Shown: positions 35,288 to 44,766, counted from the first letter of the stretch. The stretch: 64,000 bases of DNA from JAXLQL01 sp046331625 (GCA_046331625.1 JAXLQL010000020.1:102452-166451), one strand, 5' to 3'. The notes: generated by a model not told the origin, from the letters alone. Made by a program: numbers and translations.

Positions 35288-38200
35288 TCAAAACTCCACT
35301 ACCGCACCCAACTGCAAGAACCGCTGCCCCTGAGCGGGCGTCACATACTGCGCGAACGCGGGACTCGTCACGTTCCGCGTCACGTCTTGAAACGAGTGAT
35401 GATTGAATACGTTGTAGATCTCACAGCGTAGCTTTACTCGCATGCGCTCGGTGATCGCGACATTCTTGTACACGTTCCAATCGAAATTCGTCGACCCCGA
35501 GATCCGATGCGTGTTACGCCCGAGCGAACCGAACCGGCCGAGCAGCGGCTGCGACAATCCGAGTGACGCCGCATATGCCGATATGCGCCGGCCCGCCACC
35601 GGATCGTTCGTCACGCCTTGCGGCGCGTTCGCGCTCCCGGCGGGTTGCGGATCGAATCCGAAAGGTCCCGCCACATTCGGCCGAATGAATCCGCCCACCA
35701 TGATCGCGGAAGGATTGGCAACGCCCAGCCGCGGTCCGGACTCGAACGAAACCGGGAATCCCGAGCGGAACTGCGAGATCCCGGATGTTCCCCAGCCCGC
35801 GACCAATCGCCGTAGCCAGCCGCTCGCGATGTGCTTGCCCCACGGCAGTTCCCACACGTGCGTGATCACGGTGCGATGCGGAATGTCGAAGCCCGAAACA
35901 GAACGGTTCGCCCGCGTGTTGTTCGGATCCTGGAGTAGAGTGCTGTCATTCGGAATGGCAGTGAGGCCGTCGGACACGTCGTCGATCGACTTCGAGAACG
36001 TGTACGCCACCTGAATCGAATAGCCGCCGCGGAAGGGTCGTGTGGCCAGCATCTCGAACGCGTGGAAGTTCGAGTTGGCGGAACTGTCGAAGTAGTTCAC
36101 CGTGTTGAAGCGTGGATCGGTGCGTGTGGCAAAGCGCTGCGTGGCTCCGGTCATGTTGTTGTACGAGGTGAGGAACTGCGCCGCACGCGCCGCTTCGTCG
36201 GCGAGGTCCACCGCTGGAGCAGGGAGCGCCGCGTTGAGATTCACCTGCCGCGCTCGCTGCAAGTAGTTCGCCTTGGTGCCCACGTAACCGAGCTTGAGCA
36301 CGATGTTCTCGGGCAGTTGGCGCTGCACGGAGAAGCTCCACTGGAACACTTGCGGATTCTCGAGGTTCGGATCGATCACCGGATTCATGTCGCCGTAATT
36401 GAGCACATCATTCCGCACACGCCCGAGGAGCGACGACGCTTCGCGTTGAATCGCGGCGGTTCCCGCAATCAGGCTCGCCCAACTGTTCGCGCCCGCGAAC
36501 GATCCCGTCCCCGTCAGATTCTGCGTGACAATGAACGGCGCGAGGAAACGCTGGTTGGTGAGCGGGTTCATGAAATTGAAGTCCGCGACCAACCCGGCTC
36601 CGGCGCGAACCACCGTCTTGCCCGCGCCCGGATTCCACGCGATCCCCACTCGCGGTTGCGGATACAGATTGGTGCGCACCATCGGCTTGCCGAGCGAGAA
36701 GCATCCGAACGCGCCGGTACCGGCGGCGCCCAAACTGTCCCGGCACGAGAAGTCGAGGTTCGAGCTGATTGCGTTCACTTCGGTGATTGGTCCGAAGTAC
36801 TCGAGCCGGAACCCGAGGTTGAGCGTGAGATTCGGCCGCAGGCGATAGTCGTCCTGCACGAACATGCCGCCGATCCACTGGCGATGTCCGCGCGCCGAGC
36901 TCCCGAACCGCTGGGTGTAGGCGTTGGGCCGGCCGGCGGCGAAGTCATCCCAGTTGAGAAACGTATACTGCCCGCGCGTTTGCGCGTCGAAGAAGCTATT
37001 GCCCTGGTAGCGATAGAAATCGGCGCCGGCTTTGACGTTGTGGGCACGCCGCATCCAGTTGATGGTGTCGCCGTACTGGAACGTGTTCTGCACGCGGCCC
37101 TGCGGACCCGAAGTGGAGTGTCCGAACTCGGCGATTTGGTTGTTCGAGAAAATGATGCGCGGGCCGAGCGGCGTGACCGTGGTGTCGATCGAGAAGATCG
37201 GCGAAGTGCGGCCGAAGCCGCCACGAAATTCGTTCACCACGGTGGGCGAGAAGATGTGCGTCTCATTGACGTTGAGGCTATAGGGCGTGTTGGTGGAAGC
37301 CAGACCGAAGTTGGCGAGATTGGTGCCTTGGAAGGTGTTCGTGGAACTGGTGCCTTCGTTGTGCGATTGACCGTAGCGGCCGTAGATCGAGTCGCGCCCG
37401 GAGATCTGGTGGTCAATGCGCGCCGAGTATTGCCAGAACTCGGTCCTGGCCGGCGCGTTCTGCTGCACCGTTCCAAACGTGCCGCTGTCGGTGGTGGCGG
37501 CAGGCAGCTTGTAGAACTCGAGCAGTCGCTTCGACGTGGGATCGGTCACTTGCGCGATCATCGATTGCGTGGGCACCTGGGCCACGCGCGCCGCGCCGGA
37601 CCCACGAATCGGGAACAATTCGCTCGAAACAAAGAAATGGGTTTTGTTCTTGATCACCGGACCGCCCAACACGCCCCCGAACTCGTTGGCTCGCGTCACG
37701 GTCGGCGCGCCGGAGCGATCGAACCAGTCGCGCGCGTTGAAGTAGTCATTGCGGAAGTATTCGTACGCTTCGCCGTGGATCTCGTTGGTGCCGCTTTTGG
37801 TGATGTACTGCACCTGCGAGCCCGAATTGCGTCCGAACTCGGCGCTGAAGTTGTTGGTGATCACCTTCACCTCTTTGATCGACGAATAGTTCAGCGGACC
37901 ATTGTTGCTCGAGCCGGTACCCGCCACGGAGATGTCAGTGGCCGTGATGTTGTCGATGGTGATGTTGTTCGCGCGCGCTCGATTGCCGTGCGAAATGAAG
38001 CTGCCGGAGTTGAATCCGCTGGGCGCGGGAACGACACCCGGAAGGGTGGCCGCGATCAGATTCGGATTCCGGGTCACTGGGATTTCCTGCACCTTTTTCG
38101 TTTCGAACGATTCCTGAATTTGCGCGCTCTGCGTGTCGAGCGGGTTGGCGGCATCGGTCACCGTCACCTGCTCGGTGACCTGGCCCACTTCGAGTTTCAG

Positions 38201-38506
38201 ATTCACCGACGTGATTTCCGCGCTACGCACGCCGGCGGAGGCTACGGCCTTGCGGAATCCTGCGGCTTCCACGGCCACGCTATAGTCGCCGATTTTCAAC
38301 AGCGGAAACGCATAGCGCCCCTCGGCATCGCTCGACATGGACCGGCGTTCGCCGGTCTCGAGACTCGTCAGTGTAACTTTGGCGCCTGGAACCGCCGAGC
38401 CCGAGGGATCGGAAACCAACCCTCGCACTTCGCCCGTAATTTGCGCCAGTAATGGCGAACAAAAGGCGAAACAAAGCGCACACCCAATTACGACAGCCTT
38501 ACCCAT
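35288..38506 (-). CDS. TonB-dependent receptor with carboxypeptidase-regulatory-like N-terminal domain
   Basis: A 1072-residue outer-membrane receptor. The ATG at 38506 was chosen because it gives a proper signal peptide (AVVIGCALCFAFCSPLLAQ) and has a GGGAGA site. Residues about 24-110 are the regulatory beta-sandwich (EVRGLVSDPSGSAVPGAKV). The plug covers about 115-240 (SAEFGRNSGSQVQYITKSGT). The barrel follows and ends QLGAVVEF with a terminal aromatic. Same class as the 15.6 kb receptor but clearly divergent. The ligand is unknown. A TTGACG/TACCTG promoter on the minus strand is possible just upstream. Confidence 0.93.
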   Translation of the reverse strand: MGKAVVIGCALCFAFCSPLLAQITGEVRGLVSDPSGSAVPGAKVTLTSLETGERRSMSSDAEGRYAFPLLKIGDYSVAVEAAGFRKAVASAGVRSAEITSVNLKLEVGQVTEQVTVTDAANPLDTQSAQIQESFETKKVQEIPVTRNPNLIAATLPGVVPAPSGFNSGSFISHGNRARANNITIDNITATDISVAGTGSSNNGPLNYSSIKEVKVITNNFSAEFGRNSGSQVQYITKSGTNEIHGEAYEYFRNDYFNARDWFDRSGAPTVTRANEFGGVLGGPVIKNKTHFFVSSELFPIRGSGAARVAQVPTQSMIAQVTDPTSKRLLEFYKLPAATTDSGTFGTVQQNAPARTEFWQYSARIDHQISGRDSIYGRYGQSHNEGTSSTNTFQGTNLANFGLASTNTPYSLNVNETHIFSPTVVNEFRGGFGRTSPIFSIDTTVTPLGPRIIFSNNQIAEFGHSTSGPQGRVQNTFQYGDTINWMRRAHNVKAGADFYRYQGNSFFDAQTRGQYTFLNWDDFAAGRPNAYTQRFGSSARGHRQWIGGMFVQDDYRLRPNLTLNLGFRLEYFGPITEVNAISSNLDFSCRDSLGAAGTGAFGCFSLGKPMVRTNLYPQPRVGIAWNPGAGKTVVRAGAGLVADFNFMNPLTNQRFLAPFIVTQNLTGTGSFAGANSWASLIAGTAAIQREASSLLGRVRNDVLNYGDMNPVIDPNLENPQVFQWSFSVQRQLPENIVLKLGYVGTKANYLQRARQVNLNAALPAPAVDLADEAARAAQFLTSYNNMTGATQRFATRTDPRFNTVNYFDSSANSNFHAFEMLATRPFRGGYSIQVAYTFSKSIDDVSDGLTAIPNDSTLLQDPNNTRANRSVSGFDIPHRTVITHVWELPWGKHIASGWLRRLVAGWGTSGISQFRSGFPVSFESGPRLGVANPSAIMVGGFIRPNVAGPFGFDPQPAGSANAPQGVTNDPVAGRRISAYAASLGLSQPLLGRFGSLGRNTHRISGSTNFDWNVYKNVAITERMRVKLRCEIYNVFNHHSFQDVTRNVTSPAFAQYVTPAQGQRFLQLGAVVEF

Positions 38507-38667
38507 GAAAGAATCTCCCAGGTACCATCGTGCAGTTGATCCGTCAAACGTGACATCGGTTTGCGGGGAACCGTGCGTCAGGCGTGGCGAAAACGTTGCA
38601 AACGGGGGCGAATGTGCTCCCAGCAAAATATTTGGATTGTTTTCATCAAGATCCCGCCGAGGGGTCT

Positions 38668-38696
38668 TGCAAGTTCCGGCGCTCCGCTGCATAATC
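38668..38696 (+). promoter_or_regulatory. Probable promoter of the first SPFH gene, in the 372-base gap 38507-38878
   Basis: TTGCAA (38668-38673), 17 bases, CATAAT (38691-38696): close to a sigma-70 consensus. It would give a leader of about 175 bases. The rest of the gap between the divergent receptor and SPFH genes shows no gene or clear RNA structure. Confidence 0.5.
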
Positions 38697-38878
38697 GTCC
38701 CGTGCGCAAACTCACCTGTTCCGTTCGGCGCGAGCCGCTGACGGCGCTGGTATAGAAACCCGCCCGGCCTGGCGCACACCCTTCCCTCCACGAACAACCG
38801 AGCTTCTCTTCGCCGGGACCGTGCGTGCGCGCGTTCAAACGGCCGATAGTCCGTGAGAAGCGCTCGAGGAGGCATCCC

Positions 38879-40687
38879 ATGTTTACCGTTCCCACGATGG
38901 TTGCGATCGTCGTGTGTTTGCTCGCGTTGCTGTTATTCGCCGCGAGTTTTGTTTCGATCAAAGAGAATCAGGTCGGCGTAGTGGTGAAGAAGTTCTCGCC
39001 CGGCAAGAAACTGCCCGAGGGCCGCGTCGTCGCGCTCGAAGGCGAAGCCGGATATCAGGCGCGTACGCTCGGCCCCGGCATTTACTTCGGTTACTGGCCG
39101 TGGCAGTACAAAGTGGAGAAGCATCCGCTCACGGTGATCTCGCCCGGCTTCATCGGGCTGGTGATCGCCAATGACGGCTCGCCCATGCCGGTGGACCGCG
39201 TGCTCTGCACCGCCGTCGACTGCGACAACTTCCAGAATGCCGAGACTTTCCTGCGCGGCGGCGGACAGAAGGGCCGCCAGTCAGCGATCCTGACCACGGG
39301 CTACTATCGCATCAATCCGGTGCTGTTCAAGGTGGTCTATGACACGCCGATCCGGCGGATCGAGTCGAACAAGGTCGGCATCCTGACGGTTCTCGACGGC
39401 GCTCCCATGCCCGCCGGACAGATGGCGGCCAAGCCCGTCGCGGGCCACGACAATTTCCAGAGCCCCGATGCGTTCATCCGCGCGGGCGGCTGCCGCGGCT
39501 TGCAGGAGCAGATCATCCTGGCCGGCAGCTACAACGTGAACCCGTGGTTCGCCGAGATCGAAGAGCATGACCTGCTCGACGTTCCGATCGGCTACGTGGG
39601 CGTGGTGGTGAGCTTTGTCGGCGACGATTCGCGCGACATCTCGGGCGATCAGTTCACGCATGGCAACATCGTGCGGCGCGGCGGCAAGGGCGTGTGGGAC
39701 GAGCCGCTGTATCCGGGCAAACATCCGCTCAATCCGCGCGTGATGAAGGTGGAACTGGTGCCCACCACGAACATCGTGCTCAACTGGGCGAGTGCGCGAA
39801 CCGAAGCGCACAAGCTCGACGAGAAGCTTTCCACGATCACGGTGCGTTCGATCGACGGCTTCACGTTCAATCTCGACGTCTCGCAGATCATCAACATCGG
39901 CGCCACCAAGGCTCCGTGGGTGATCTCGCGCGTGGGCAGCGTGCGGAACCTGGTGAATCAGGTGCTGGAACCGATCATCGGCAACTACTTCCGCAACAGC
40001 GCGCAGAACTACACGGTGCTCGATTTTCTCGCCAATCGCGTGGAGCGGCAGGCCGACGCTCGGTCGCACATCACGGCGGCCGTGCAAGAGTACGACGTGC
40101 AGAGCGTGGATACGCTGATTGGCGACATCACGCCTCCGCAGGAACTGATGGCCACGCTCACCGCGCGTAAGCTCGCCGAGGAGCAACGCAAGACCTTCGC
40201 TACCGAGGAACAGACGCAGCGCACGCGGCAGGAGCTCGAGCGGCAGAAGGCGCTCGCCGAGAAGCAGAAGGAGTTGGTGAACGCGGAGCAAGATGTCCGC
40301 GTGGCCGAGATGCGCGCCAAGGCCGCCGTCGAGTCCGCCAATGGCGACGCGCAGGTGCAAGCGCGGCGTTCGGAAGGCGAGGCGCTCGCCAAGAAGCGCG
40401 TCGGCCAGGCCGAAGCCGAAGTGGTGGCCGTGAAGGGTCTCAACGAGGCCGAGGCGATCCGCGCGATCGGCCAAGCCAAGGCCGATGCGTACAAGCTGGG
40501 CCAGGAGGCGATGGGCGGCAACTACGCCATGCTGCAGATCTTCTCGGTGCTGGCCGAAAAGGGCATTCGCTTGACGCCCGATGTGCTGGTGTCCGGTGGG
40601 GCTCAGGGTGGTTCGGCGTCGGAGGCGATGCTCGCGATGCTGCTGCGCCAGACGGTGGAAAGCGCGCGGCCGCCAGCGAAGCAGTAA
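38879..40687 (+). CDS. SPFH/Band 7 domain protein, flotillin-like
   Basis: A 602-residue membrane-anchored protein. The ATG at 38879 follows AGGAGG by seven bases and gives an N-terminal anchor (MVAIVVCLLALLLFAASFV). Two stretches begin with a similar pattern (PGFIGLVIANDGSPMPVDRV and SNKVGILTVLDGAPMPAGQM), suggesting an internal repeat. The Band 7 domain centres on TITVRSIDGFTFNLDVSQI. A long charged coiled coil follows (EEQTQRTRQELERQKALAEK). Such proteins form membrane scaffolds or microdomains. Probably co-regulated with the slipin gene downstream, but a hairpin and a new promoter lie between. Confidence 0.88.
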   Translation: MFTVPTMVAIVVCLLALLLFAASFVSIKENQVGVVVKKFSPGKKLPEGRVVALEGEAGYQARTLGPGIYFGYWPWQYKVEKHPLTVISPGFIGLVIANDGSPMPVDRVLCTAVDCDNFQNAETFLRGGGQKGRQSAILTTGYYRINPVLFKVVYDTPIRRIESNKVGILTVLDGAPMPAGQMAAKPVAGHDNFQSPDAFIRAGGCRGLQEQIILAGSYNVNPWFAEIEEHDLLDVPIGYVGVVVSFVGDDSRDISGDQFTHGNIVRRGGKGVWDEPLYPGKHPLNPRVMKVELVPTTNIVLNWASARTEAHKLDEKLSTITVRSIDGFTFNLDVSQIINIGATKAPWVISRVGSVRNLVNQVLEPIIGNYFRNSAQNYTVLDFLANRVERQADARSHITAAVQEYDVQSVDTLIGDITPPQELMATLTARKLAEEQRKTFATEEQTQRTRQELERQKALAEKQKELVNAEQDVRVAEMRAKAAVESANGDAQVQARRSEGEALAKKRVGQAEAEVVAVKGLNEAEAIRAIGQAKADAYKLGQEAMGGNYAMLQIFSVLAEKGIRLTPDVLVSGGAQGGSASEAMLAMLLRQTVESARPPAKQ

Positions 40688-40703
40688 GCGCGATCACAGA
40701 TGC

Positions 40704-40726
40704 GGCCGGGGTTCGGCGCCCCGGCC
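40704..40726 (+). terminator. GC-rich hairpin after the SPFH gene, possible terminator
   Basis: GGCCGGGG, a seven-base loop, CCCCGGCC, followed by CTTCGAAAGTTT. The stem is strong but the T run is poor, so intrinsic termination is uncertain. Confidence 0.35.
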
Positions 40727-40749
40727 CTTCGAAAGTTTCTCATCCGGGC

Positions 40750-40778
40750 TTGACTGTATTAGAAAACTAGTACACTAT
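40750..40778 (+). promoter_or_regulatory. Promoter and inverted-repeat operator of the YtrA-type regulator
   Basis: TTGACT (40750-40755), 17 bases, CACTAT (40773-40778). Between and over the boxes lies the inverted repeat TGTATTAG-AAAA-CTAGTACA (40755-40774; seven of eight pairs match), the kind of site bound by GntR/YtrA repressors. Transcription would start about two bases before the ATG at 40787, so the mRNA is probably leaderless. Confidence 0.6.
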
Positions 40779-40786
40779 AGATCCAG

Positions 40787-41194
40787 ATGGCCGCAGCGAA
40801 ACCACAGCCGCAACCCTTCGCCTTCGGGCTCGATCCTCACTCGGGCGTGCCTGTTTATCGCCAGTTGATCGATCAGGTGCTGAGTGCGATCGCGAGCGGC
40901 GCGTTAAGGCCTACCGATCGCCTGCCCACGGTGCGGCGGGTGGCGGTGGACCTCGCCATCAACCCCAACACCGTCGTGCGTGCGTACAAAGAATTGGAAA
41001 TTCGCGGGGTGCTCGAAACGCAGCAGGGCACCGGCACCTTCATCGCGGAGAAGAAGGTCCGGCCGGATGAACTGGCCCGGCGGCGGCGCCTGGAACAAAT
41101 TGTCACCGATACGGTTTCGCGCGCCGCAGCCGAGGGCTTCATGGTCGGCGAGTTGATCGAGATCCTCCGCGAGATGAAACAGGAAAGGAAATAA
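40787..41194 (+). CDS. GntR-family regulator, YtrA-like subfamily
   Basis: A 135-residue regulator. The GntR winged helix (residues about 20-90) reads VYRQLIDQVLSAIASGALRP, TDRLPTVRRVAVDLAINPNT and VVRAYKELEIRGVLETQQGT. Only about 45 helical residues follow, too short for an effector domain, as in YtrA types that usually control a neighbouring membrane operon. It has no ribosome site, consistent with a leaderless transcript, and an inverted repeat overlaps its promoter. It starts an operon with the slipin gene five bases downstream. Confidence 0.9.
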   Translation: MAAAKPQPQPFAFGLDPHSGVPVYRQLIDQVLSAIASGALRPTDRLPTVRRVAVDLAINPNTVVRAYKELEIRGVLETQQGTGTFIAEKKVRPDELARRRRLEQIVTDTVSRAAAEGFMVGELIEILREMKQERK

Positions 41195-41199
41195 GCAAC

Positions 41200-42132
41200 A
41201 TGCCCATTACCGTACTGCCGGGTTTCCCGCAGAAGCCGTCGTCGAACCAACTCGCCATGAGTCCGCTGGGAGCGGCGGCATTCGGCGCGGTGTTGTTGGT
41301 GGGGATGGCCCTGACCGCGTCACTCAAGACACCGGTCTTCTTCGTCGCGTCGGTTCCGTGCGCGATCCTTTGTCTATTCGGCCTTCGCCAAGTGGATCAG
41401 TGGGACAAAGCCATCGTGCTCCGGCTGGGTAAGTTCCGCGGCCTGCGCGGACCCGGGCTGTTCACCATCATCCCCGTGATCGATTCCGTTTCGCGCGTCG
41501 TGGACCAGCGGATCCGCGTCACGGGCGTCACGGCCGAAGCCGCGCTCACACGCGACACCGTACCCGTAAGCGTCGATGCCATCGTCTATTGGGTGGTGTG
41601 GGACGCCGAGAAAGCCGTGCTCGAAGTGGAAAATTTCACTGACGCGATCACGTTCGGCGCGCAGACCGCACTGCGCGAGGCGATCGGCGCGCACGAACTG
41701 GGCGACCTCATCGCTCGCCGTGACGAGGTGGGCAAAGAGCTTCAGAAGATTCTCGACGAGAAGACGAATCCGTGGGGTGTGACGGTGCAGTCAGTGGAGA
41801 TCAAGCAGGTGATCATTCCGCAGGCGCTGGAAGACGCGATGTCGCGCAAGGCGCAGGCGGAGCGGGAGCGCCAGGCGCGGATCCTGTTGAGCACGGCCGA
41901 GGCTGAGATTTCGCAGAAGTTCGCCGAGGCTTCGGCGTTGTACCAGAACAATCCGGTGGCGTTGAATCTGCGTGCGATGAACCTGCTGTATGAGGCGATG
42001 AAGGAGCGCGGATCAATGGTGGTGATTCCGTCGCAGGCTGTGCAGTCGCTGGGGGTGGGGAACGTATTGGGGTTGGCGTCGATGGGTGGGGCTTCGGCGG
42101 GTCCGGGCGCCGAGGGGCAGGCTGGGAAGTGA
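41200..42132 (+). CDS. SPFH-domain slipin (stomatin-like protein)
   Basis: A 310-residue membrane protein. Two hydrophobic segments (AAFGAVLLVGMALTA, PVFFVASVPCAILCLFGL) form the hairpin anchor. The Band 7 domain has RLGKFRGLRGPGLFTIIPVI and LTRDTVPVSVDAIVYWVVW. The slipin helix region is DAMSRKAQAERERQARIL. It is a scaffold of membrane microdomains, often regulating proteases. No NfeD partner is seen; a small exported protein gene overlaps its stop (GTGA). It lies in the operon of the YtrA-like regulator. Confidence 0.9.
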   Translation: MPITVLPGFPQKPSSNQLAMSPLGAAAFGAVLLVGMALTASLKTPVFFVASVPCAILCLFGLRQVDQWDKAIVLRLGKFRGLRGPGLFTIIPVIDSVSRVVDQRIRVTGVTAEAALTRDTVPVSVDAIVYWVVWDAEKAVLEVENFTDAITFGAQTALREAIGAHELGDLIARRDEVGKELQKILDEKTNPWGVTVQSVEIKQVIIPQALEDAMSRKAQAERERQARILLSTAEAEISQKFAEASALYQNNPVALNLRAMNLLYEAMKERGSMVVIPSQAVQSLGVGNVLGLASMGGASAGPGAEGQAGK

Positions 42133-42962
42133 AGCTTCTGGCGGCCGGGATGCTGCTCGCCTGGGTGGCGTTGTCGCAGCATCCCTTGCTCGACAGGATT
42201 TCGGGCGTAGATCTTTGGGACAATCCGCTCTCGGCGGAGGATCAGTCGCAGCTTTCGGCGCTACTGGGTGAGATTCCCAAGGGCTACATGGCGCCGCCTG
42301 CGCCGCGATACGTGTGGACGTCAAACCAGAGTGGGCGGACGCGCTACTTTGCGCTGCTTGCCGAAAGTGTGATGGTGATTCCGGGCGGATCCACGGCGCG
42401 CGTGGTGTTGTTAGACGCTGGAGGAAGACAGATTCTGGGGAGATCTTTCCAAACGGGCTGGCGGATGACGCCAGGGCGCGCCACCTTCCGGTACTCTCCG
42501 GGTCTCGGGCGGGATCTGGTCGCCCTCGACATGGAGAGATTTGCCAATGGCCGGAACATTGCGCGCGAGTACTTTGCCATCAGTGGCGACGATTTGCACC
42601 TCATCCGGCTCGAGGACGACAAACGCGAAGCCGTTCAGAACGACTGCGTCTATCCCAACTACGAGATCGGATTTGCGCCGCCGGCGAAGACTGTAGCGGA
42701 GTTCGTGCGGATGCTCGAGTCGAATGACAAGACCGAAGTGCTGGCTGCACTGGTTTTCCTCGGTGGGCGGCATCTCACCGATTCGAGGCGACTCGCCTTC
42801 GGGTACCGTGAAAGCGTGCATGCGCAGACATTTCGCACCGTGATTGCGGACGCTCGTATCCAGGATTTGATCGCACGCCACCGGAGATCGCAAAGCCAGT
42901 GGATCCGGCAGTATGCGGAACTCGCCGCTCGCGATCCGAGTGAGCGCCCGATGGAGCGGTAA
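42129..42962 (+). CDS. Hypothetical exported protein coupled to the slipin gene
   Basis: A 277-residue protein with a GTG start that overlaps the slipin stop. A short signal-like N-terminus (KLLAAGMLLAWVALSQ) suggests export. The middle is beta-rich (VVLLDAGGRQILGRSF, YFAISGDDLHLIRLEDDKRE). The C-terminal third is helical and may be a small HEAT-like repeat (DKTEVLAALVFLGG). I know no family. Its coupling to the slipin and the YtrA-like regulator suggests a membrane-linked role. Confidence 0.55.
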   Translation: MKLLAAGMLLAWVALSQHPLLDRISGVDLWDNPLSAEDQSQLSALLGEIPKGYMAPPAPRYVWTSNQSGRTRYFALLAESVMVIPGGSTARVVLLDAGGRQILGRSFQTGWRMTPGRATFRYSPGLGRDLVALDMERFANGRNIAREYFAISGDDLHLIRLEDDKREAVQNDCVYPNYEIGFAPPAKTVAEFVRMLESNDKTEVLAALVFLGGRHLTDSRRLAFGYRESVHAQTFRTVIADARIQDLIARHRRSQSQWIRQYAELAARDPSERPMER

Positions 42963-43178
42963 GAGCATCTACGTCCGCCCCCCCAAAGTGGGACAAACCC
43001 ACCCCGCGCCTGCATGCCTGCGGGAGCCGGTAAAATGGCTCCAAAGCCAGAAAGTGTCGGATTTACCACACACGCGCGGGTAGTGCATTTTCGGCGAGAT
43101 TGCGGCGTTTTCGGTGGCCGATGAGCGCAGGTGCCGGATTTCGGCGTGTCTCATTTTTGGGCTCAGTCGCTCTTCGGT

Positions 43179-43598
43179 TCATGCGGCGGCGGCCTGCGCG
43201 GCGGGCTGCGAGTCAGCGGCCGCGGCGTCGATGGCGTGATGATAGTCGCGGCTTTGGATGGTGCGAAAGAGGCGCGGCTCGCCGGTGGTGCGGACCACTT
43301 CGAGCGCGGCGCGGAGTCGCGTGGCGGGCGAGGCGTCTTTGGTGGCGAGGATGGCGGCGAGGGTGTCGAGCGCGGAGTCAGTGAGGTCGCGGAGGCGCTC
43401 GGCGATTTCCTGCGCGTGCAGGTGGCGGCCTTCGTTGATGGCGGCCTGGAAGCGGTTGTCGTGGCGGGTCCAGTCATGGACCGTGTCGCGGTGGACACCG
43501 GCGGCCTTGGCGGCGGCAGTTACGGTGCTGCCCGTGGCGAGGGCGTGCACGGCGGCGAGCTGTTTCGGCGACAGCGTGGAGAAGTCGGGAATGATCAT
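43179..43598 (-). CDS. Small helix-turn-helix protein, terminase-small-subunit-like
   Basis: A 139-residue protein. Residues about 8-50 are a helix-turn-helix of the type in phage terminase small subunits and transposase-like proteins: LSPKQLAAVHALATGSTVTA followed by AAKAAGVHRDTVHDWTR. A helical middle follows (ALDTLAAILATKDASPATRL), and the C-terminus is Ala-rich. Such proteins are scattered in Solibacter-like genomes. No phage genes surround it, so it is probably a stand-alone domesticated gene. It does not appear to share a transcript with the ATPase on the other strand. Confidence 0.65.
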   Translation of the reverse strand: MIIPDFSTLSPKQLAAVHALATGSTVTAAAKAAGVHRDTVHDWTRHDNRFQAAINEGRHLHAQEIAERLRDLTDSALDTLAAILATKDASPATRLRAALEVVRTTGEPRLFRTIQSRDYHHAIDAAAADSQPAAQAAAA

Positions 43599-43758
43599 CG
43601 CGATCCAACACTAGCATTGCGGTCATGGGCACTGAACAGTGTTCGGCGTGTAAGTGGTTGAATCGAGGCCGAAGAAAAAGTCGAATGGGGCGTGAACGGC
43701 CCGGTTCGGTGTCCTACAGACGCAGAGTCGCGGCCCACGAGTTAAGCTAAGGGGAGCC

Positions 43759-44766
43759 ATAATCCGGATCCACCGGCTGCGGATTCAGAACTTTAAGGGA
43801 ATCGATGACCTCGAGTTGTCGTTCCCGAAGCCGGATCTTCCAGACGATCCGGACGTGTTGGTGCTTGGGAGCCGGAACGGGGTAGGAAAGACGTCGGTGC
43901 TCGAGGCGCTCTCCATTGGCGCTTGGTTCCGCCTGTTTTGGACGGACGCGAAGCCCCAGGGCGTTCCTGAAGATGCTGCGCTCGACGCGTTTGTCCGGGC
44001 AGGAACAAGCAAGTTCGACCTCAGTTTGGACGGTGGCAGTCCGGCGACAGGCTGGCATGTTGCATACTCCACTGGTTCTTCTCCGTCTGCGTTTGGCTTC
44101 ACCGAAACACCGAAAATGAAGCTCAACGGTACTTCGTTTTCGCGGGACTTTAACCGGCTTCGCGGGAGAGATGTGAACCCGGTGTTGTTGCCTGGTCTCT
44201 TGCATTTCACTGGGTTCCGGCGCGTTCTCGAGGGAGACCTCGACATGGAGGACCTGGGTGGACGGCGGCAAGTGGTGATCGGTACGCCGCCCAGTATCTT
44301 CAAGGTCGATGCCGCGGAGGCGCTCATAGGAGCGGCTGGTGTATTCGAGAATTTCGCCTCTGCCGACTGGGTTCTCCGGGTGCGCCAGATCAACTCCCTC
44401 GTTGACCGCTATGCGGGCGGTGTAATCGAGAAACTCGCCACAAACCTCCACGGCTCGATCCGGCTGCGCGTCCGGGCCCGTGACTCCGCCGCCTCTCACG
44501 ACTTCGACGGACTCAGCTCCGGCCAAAAGGAAATCATTTCGACCCTCTACCTAATCTGGCGTCACACGCTCGACAATCCGAGCCTGGTTCTCATCGACGA
44601 ACCCGAGCTCCATCTCAATGCCGAGTGGCGCGTCGACTACGTGCGCATGCTCCATCGCATCGCGCCGCATAACCAATACATTCTTGCGACGCACTCGGAA
44701 GACATCTTCGCTTCGGTCGATCCGAGCCGCCGCATCATTCTCAATCCCGTCGCCGTGCCGGTATGA
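43759..44766 (+). CDS. AAA ATPase of a PARIS-like defence pair (non-standard start codon)
   Basis: A 335-residue ABC/OLD-type ATPase. In frame from 43759 it reads IRIHRLRIQNFKGIDDLELS, the usual first strand of these proteins. Walker A GSRNGVGKTS is at 37-46, the signature LSSGQ at 252-256, Walker B LVLIDEPELHLN around 275-286 and the H-loop ATHSED near 310. No ATG, GTG or TTG exists before the Walker A strand; the only candidates are ATA (43759), ATC or CTG, or a TTG at 43816 that would cut the fold. It is shorter than AriA of known PARIS systems. Its stop overlaps the start of the nuclease gene. The lost start suggests decay. Confidence 0.6.
   Translation: MIRIHRLRIQNFKGIDDLELSFPKPDLPDDPDVLVLGSRNGVGKTSVLEALSIGAWFRLFWTDAKPQGVPEDAALDAFVRAGTSKFDLSLDGGSPATGWHVAYSTGSSPSAFGFTETPKMKLNGTSFSRDFNRLRGRDVNPVLLPGLLHFTGFRRVLEGDLDMEDLGGRRQVVIGTPPSIFKVDAAEALIGAAGVFENFASADWVLRVRQINSLVDRYAGGVIEKLATNLHGSIRLRVRARDSAASHDFDGLSSGQKEIISTLYLIWRHTLDNPSLVLIDEPELHLNAEWRVDYVRMLHRIAPHNQYILATHSEDIFASVDPSRRIILNPVAVPV

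Noticed and set aside
36062..38452. A 796-codon open frame on the plus strand
   Set aside because: Antisense shadow of the second TonB receptor, low-complexity R/E/V composition.
43022..43041. Hairpin GGAGCC...GGCTCC after the exported protein gene
   Set aside because: Short stem with no T run; not enough for a terminator or RNA.
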